Source: Candidatus Hodarchaeota archaeon (GTDB lineage Archaea; Asgardarchaeota; Heimdallarchaeia; Hodarchaeales; YT1-057). Taken from it: 7,898 bases of DNA. The stretch is taken from assembly GCA_016839955.1 (NCBI GenBank), contig JAEOTI010000741.1, positions 1 to 7,898 on the forward strand, read 5' to 3'. Made by a program: the position numbers and the translations under genes. The notes beneath the pieces are model-generated. The model saw only the letters and a list, made by a program, of their open reading frames with translations. It was not told where the DNA came from and made no database searches. Below, piece after piece: positions 6,242 through 7,898 of the stretch. Every line of letters starts with the position of its first letter. The first letter of the stretch is position 1.

Positions 6242-7171
6242 TTAAATGAGTCCCCGGTCTACTAGTGTTCGAAACTCATCAAAAGAAAGCTTCTTTCCAT
6301 CTTTGAATTTGGCTAATGACTCTTCAGCTTGTTCTTCTCTTCGATCTTTTGCTGCAATTCGTTCTTTTTCATACATTTTTGCTCTAGTGCGAATAATACT
6401 TTGATTGAGCCCTCTAATTTCTTTTACAAGGGAAATATATTCTTTATGAACTTCATCAGCTTTGCCTTTAATCTCTAAAAATTGGTTGTGCGCAATATCT
6501 GCTTCCTTACGTTTCGAATCCGCACTCTTGAAGTTTTGAATCATATTTTTGTGGTGTTGTCGAGATTCGCGAGCACAACGTCTCAGTTCTGAATTTTGAT
6601 TCCTTAATTCAGCTCGGGTTTGTGCTAAGTCTCTCCTCAAATCCCTCATTTGATTACTAAGACCTTCCACTTCTCTAATTTTTTCATGTTGTTCCTCTAA
6701 TCGAGCAATTTGCTCAACGATGGCTCGTTCTTCCTCAAGTTTCATTTTGGTTGTTTGGAGTGTCCATTCTAATTCGCGTATTTCTTTCTCAAGAGTCCTC
6801 GCTGGGGGTCCAGAGCGTCGAGGAGCTGCTCCATTGGAATCTTTAAGTTTTGACCGTTGCTCATCAATTTTCTTTTGGTGCTCTTCGATTTTCTTAACGA
6901 GCTCTTCCCGAATACTTTTGAGTTCTGCAATTCGATTATTCTTTAAATCACGACTTTCTCTTTCAGTTTTTGCAGTTGAAATGAGTTCCTGAACCTCTTT
7001 GTTTAGAATATTACGTTGTTTTGCCAGTTCTCCAACTCTTTTATTTAAATCCTCTCGCTTTTCGCGTGCTTCTATTGTTTGACCTTCAATTTCTGCCATA
7101 CGCAGGACAAGTGATTCATGTGAAAGTCGTTTCGTTGGTTTTTGTGTTTCTTGAGAGCTCTGGTTCGCCAT
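6242..7171 (-). CDS. Archaeal coiled-coil protein (COG1340-like)
   Basis: A 309-residue, highly charged protein made mostly of two long coiled coils (about 24-112 and 126-285) broken by a Gly/Pro/Ala/Arg-rich hinge, SNGAAPRRSGPPAR (112-125). Just after the hinge comes IRELEWTLQTT (131-141), and the end reads AKFKDGKKLSFDEFRTLVDRGLI in two parts (about 287-309); both match my memory of the archaeal COG1340 coiled-coil family, sometimes wrongly labelled phosphoserine phosphatase. No enzymatic motif is visible. Its role is unknown; a scaffold or RNP-associated function is only a guess. I chose ATG 7169-7171, with GGAG (7184-7187) twelve bases upstream. An in-frame TTG at 7187-7189 would add six residues (315 total) but overlaps GGAG and has no good Shine-Dalgarno of its own. 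First gene of a pair with the DUF61 gene; divergent from elp3. Confidence 0.86.
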   Translation of the reverse strand: MANQSSQETQKPTKRLSHESLVLRMAEIEGQTIEAREKREDLNKRVGELAKQRNILNKEVQELISTAKTERESRDLKNNRIAELKSIREELVKKIEEHQKKIDEQRSKLKDSNGAAPRRSGPPARTLEKEIRELEWTLQTTKMKLEEERAIVEQIARLEEQHEKIREVEGLSNQMRDLRRDLAQTRAELRNQNSELRRCARESRQHHKNMIQNFKSADSKRKEADIAHNQFLEIKGKADEVHKEYISLVKEIRGLNQSIIRTRAKMYEKERIAAKDRREEQAEESLAKFKDGKKLSFDEFRTLVDRGLI

Positions 7172-7314
7172 CCTTATTGCATTCTCCAATTGATAATTAT
7201 TCAGCCCGATAATTGGATGGGAGTCTATTCTTAGTAAAAATCTCCAGTTTTTTTCCCCATAGAACTTTTTTTAGTACTGGTTTAAAGCTTGTTAGGATTG
7301 ATGTTTTTAGCAAA

Positions 7315-7347
7315 TTACCTTTACTTAAGATCAAGAAATAAAGGTAA
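7315..7347. repeat. Inverted repeat I: TTACCTTTA / TAAAGGTAA
   Basis: Perfect 9-bp arms at 7315-7323 and 7339-7347. Allowing one C/A mismatch the stem extends to 12 pairs around a 9-base loop (7327-7335). It is the longest dyad I found in the window and could be an operator or an RNA hairpin. Confidence 0.6.
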
Positions 7348-7355
7348 AATGTTTC

Positions 7356-7373
7356 TTTTTATCTATAAAAAAC
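7356..7373 (+). promoter_or_regulatory. TATA-like element within a short dyad (CTATAAAAAAC)
   Basis: CTATAAAAAAC (7363-7373) is the strongest TATA match in the region. It sits in a dyad, TTTTTAT (7356-7362) and ATAAAAA (7365-7371), so it reads as TATA-like on both strands. On the plus strand it would start transcription near 7393, leaving a leader of about 160 bases for elp3 or producing a short RNA. Confidence 0.4.
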
Positions 7374-7380
7374 CCGTTCC

Positions 7381-7404
7381 GTTTTTGAATCTTCCTTCAA
7401 AAGC
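7381..7404. repeat. Inverted repeat II: hairpin TTTTGAA / TTCAAAA
   Basis: Arms at 7383-7389 and 7396-7402 are perfect 7-bp complements around the loop TCTTCC. One G-U and one G-C pair extend the stem to nine pairs (7381-7404). It lies 8 bases after the TATA-like element. Confidence 0.5.
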
Positions 7405-7454
7405 CAGACCGATACAATTGCTGAATATTGAAATTAAAATTTGATTTTTTCTCA

Positions 7455-7461
7455 TTATAAA
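7455..7461 (+). promoter_or_regulatory. Candidate TATA box nearest to elp3
   Basis: TTATAAA, with a predicted start near 7484 and a leader of about 70 bases. It follows a T-tract and competes with the element at 7363-7373 as the elp3 promoter; neither can be chosen from sequence alone. Confidence 0.35.
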
Positions 7462-7540
7462 CACTTGTACTGGAAGGAAAAAAAGAAATTGCTTCAAAAA
7501 ACAAAGCTCAAATAGCTGATACCAAATATTCGATTAACTT

Positions 7541-7547
7541 AGAGGAT
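7541..7547 (+). promoter_or_regulatory. Shine-Dalgarno site deciding the GTG start of elp3
   Basis: AGAGGAT, with GAGG at 7542-7545 nine bases before GTG 7555-7557. An in-frame TAG at 7540-7542 overlaps it, so translation cannot begin further upstream. Confidence 0.7.
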
Positions 7548-7554
7548 TAAATCA

Positions 7555-7898
7555 GTGAATTCTGGCATAGAAACGAACCAGCTGGCATTGAATGAAATTG
7601 CACAGCTTTTACTCTCTAGGCAGGTATCCTCATCAAGAGAAGTTGAATCTATAAAACGTCAAATCTCTCGAAAATATGAGCTGCAGTCGACTTTCAAGAA
7701 TTCAGAAATTCTAGCGGTCTTACCAGATAATTACCCTTCAACCATACGAAACCTTCTTCGAAAAAAGGCTGTGAGAAATCTTTCCGGGATTGCAGTAATT
7801 GCAGTTATGACAGAACCTGCTCTCTGCCCTGGAAAATGTATTTATTGTCCAGGTGGTATTCATGCGGAAAATCCCTCACCGAAGTCTTACACCGGGCA
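7555..7898 (+). CDS. elp3: Elp3-type tRNA uridine(34) acetyltransferase, N-terminal part (cut by window end)
   Basis: 114 complete codons of Elp3, which uses a radical-SAM domain and an acetyl-CoA (GNAT-like) domain to start cm5U-type modification of wobble uridine 34 in tRNA. The N-terminal helical part is followed by RKKAVRNLSGIAVIAVMTEP (69-88), the iron-sulfur motif CPGKCIYCPGG (91-101) and PSPKSYTG (107-114), all in the expected order for Elp3. The radical-SAM core and acetyltransferase domain lie beyond the window. Start: GTG 7555-7557, because TAG lies in frame at 7540-7542, the next in-frame Met is residue 85 inside the conserved domain, and AGAGGAT precedes it by nine bases. The Cys spacing is C-x3-C-x2-C; the archaeal Elp3 proteins I recall read CPHGxC (C-x4-C), so one residue seems absent. 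Divergent from the coiled-coil gene. Confidence 0.95.
   Translation, partial: MNSGIETNQLALNEIAQLLLSRQVSSSREVESIKRQISRKYELQSTFKNSEILAVLPDNYPSTIRNLLRKKAVRNLSGIAVIAVMTEPALCPGKCIYCPGGIHAENPSPKSYTG

Larger units (their letters stand above)
7172..7554. other. Divergent intergenic region between the coiled-coil gene and elp3 (383 bp)
   Basis: No credible gene lies here. The region is A/T-rich with many T-tracts. From left to right: GATAATT twice (7192-7198 and 7208-7214) within a CCAATT/AATTGG dyad (7186-7216) in the coiled-coil leader; a TTTAAA element (7281-7286) that could be a minus-strand TATA box; a 9-bp perfect inverted repeat (7315-7347); a TATA-like dyad (7356-7371); a hairpin (7381-7404); a T-tract (7445-7450); TTATAAA (7455-7461); and the elp3 Shine-Dalgarno site (7541-7547). 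At 383 bases it is long for this compact window, in which other gaps are 0 to 237 bases. Confidence 0.6.

Noticed and set aside
7187..7189. TTG as the start of the coiled-coil gene (315 residues)
   Set aside because: It overlaps the GGAG that serves the ATG at 7171 and has no ribosome site of its own; kept only as an alternative.
6720..7212. Plus-strand reading frames of 63-90 codons opposite the coiled-coil gene
   Set aside because: Ser/Leu/Phe-rich translations are what the complement of a Glu/Lys/Arg-rich coiled coil gives; no independent support.
7293..7424. Possible C/D-box guide RNA (GATTGATG near 7297, CTGA at 7421-7424)
   Set aside because: The C box is poor and the boxes are more than 120 bases apart, too far for an archaeal C/D RNA, with no internal D'/C' pair seen.
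7349..7444. A 31-codon plus-strand reading frame (MFLFIYKKPVPF...) preceded by AAAGGT
   Set aside because: The candidate TATA box and a hairpin lie inside it, the composition is that of A/T-rich noncoding DNA, and no recognisable motif is present.
7395..7499. CTTCAAAA repeated at 7395-7402 and 7492-7499
   Set aside because: An 8-base A/T-rich repeat 97 bases apart is expected by chance here.
1..7898. tRNA genes, CRISPR repeats and insertion-sequence ends
   Set aside because: Searched by eye on both strands; no T-loop/acceptor pattern, regularly spaced repeat array, transposase or terminal inverted repeats were found.

Overview
The window looks archaeal. It is A+T-rich and gene-dense. It carries a eukaryotic/archaeal-type isoleucyl-tRNA synthetase, an Elp3-type radical-SAM tRNA acetyltransferase, a THEP1-type NTPase, and three families I know mainly from archaea: an HTH regulator of the MTH_967 type, a UPF0216/DUF61 protein, and a coiled-coil protein of the COG1340 type. 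Start sites are preceded by GGTG/GAGG-type Shine-Dalgarno sequences and candidate TATA boxes. The low GC and gene mix would fit an Asgard or another uncultured lineage, but that is a guess; the lineage cannot be fixed from this window.

Layout. (1) 1-144, plus: the last 47 codons of a gene with a FeoA-like SH3 domain, probably a DtxR/MntR-type metal repressor or a stand-alone FeoA. (2) 145-3321, minus: complete ileS, convergent with (1); the two stop codons touch. (3) 3322-3558: leader and promoter region of ileS. (4) 4626-3559, minus: a two-gene unit, THEP1-type NTPase then a GNAT acetyltransferase, 3 bases apart. (5) 4627-4756: divergent promoter region. (6) 4757-5761, plus: HTH regulator whose DNA-binding domain lies between two similar alpha/beta domains. 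(7) 7171-5775, minus: coiled-coil protein followed 2 bases later by a DUF61 protein, convergent with (6). (8) 7172-7554: a long divergent intergenic region with three inverted repeats centred about 30 bp apart. (9) 7555-7898, plus: start of elp3, cut by the window edge.

Function. IleRS and Elp3 both act on tRNA: charging tRNA-Ile and modifying wobble U34. The two minus-strand pairs (THEP1-GNAT and coiled coil-DUF61) are each tightly spaced and probably co-translated; neither has an assigned pathway. Non-ATG starts are frequent: TTG for THEP1 and DUF61, GTG for elp3, each supported by an in-frame stop upstream, the lack of any suitable ATG and a Shine-Dalgarno sequence. I see no rRNA, tRNA, CRISPR array or mobile element. 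The clearest candidates for something new are the dyad-rich region upstream of elp3, the shortened Cys motif of this Elp3, and the coiled coil-DUF61 pair.
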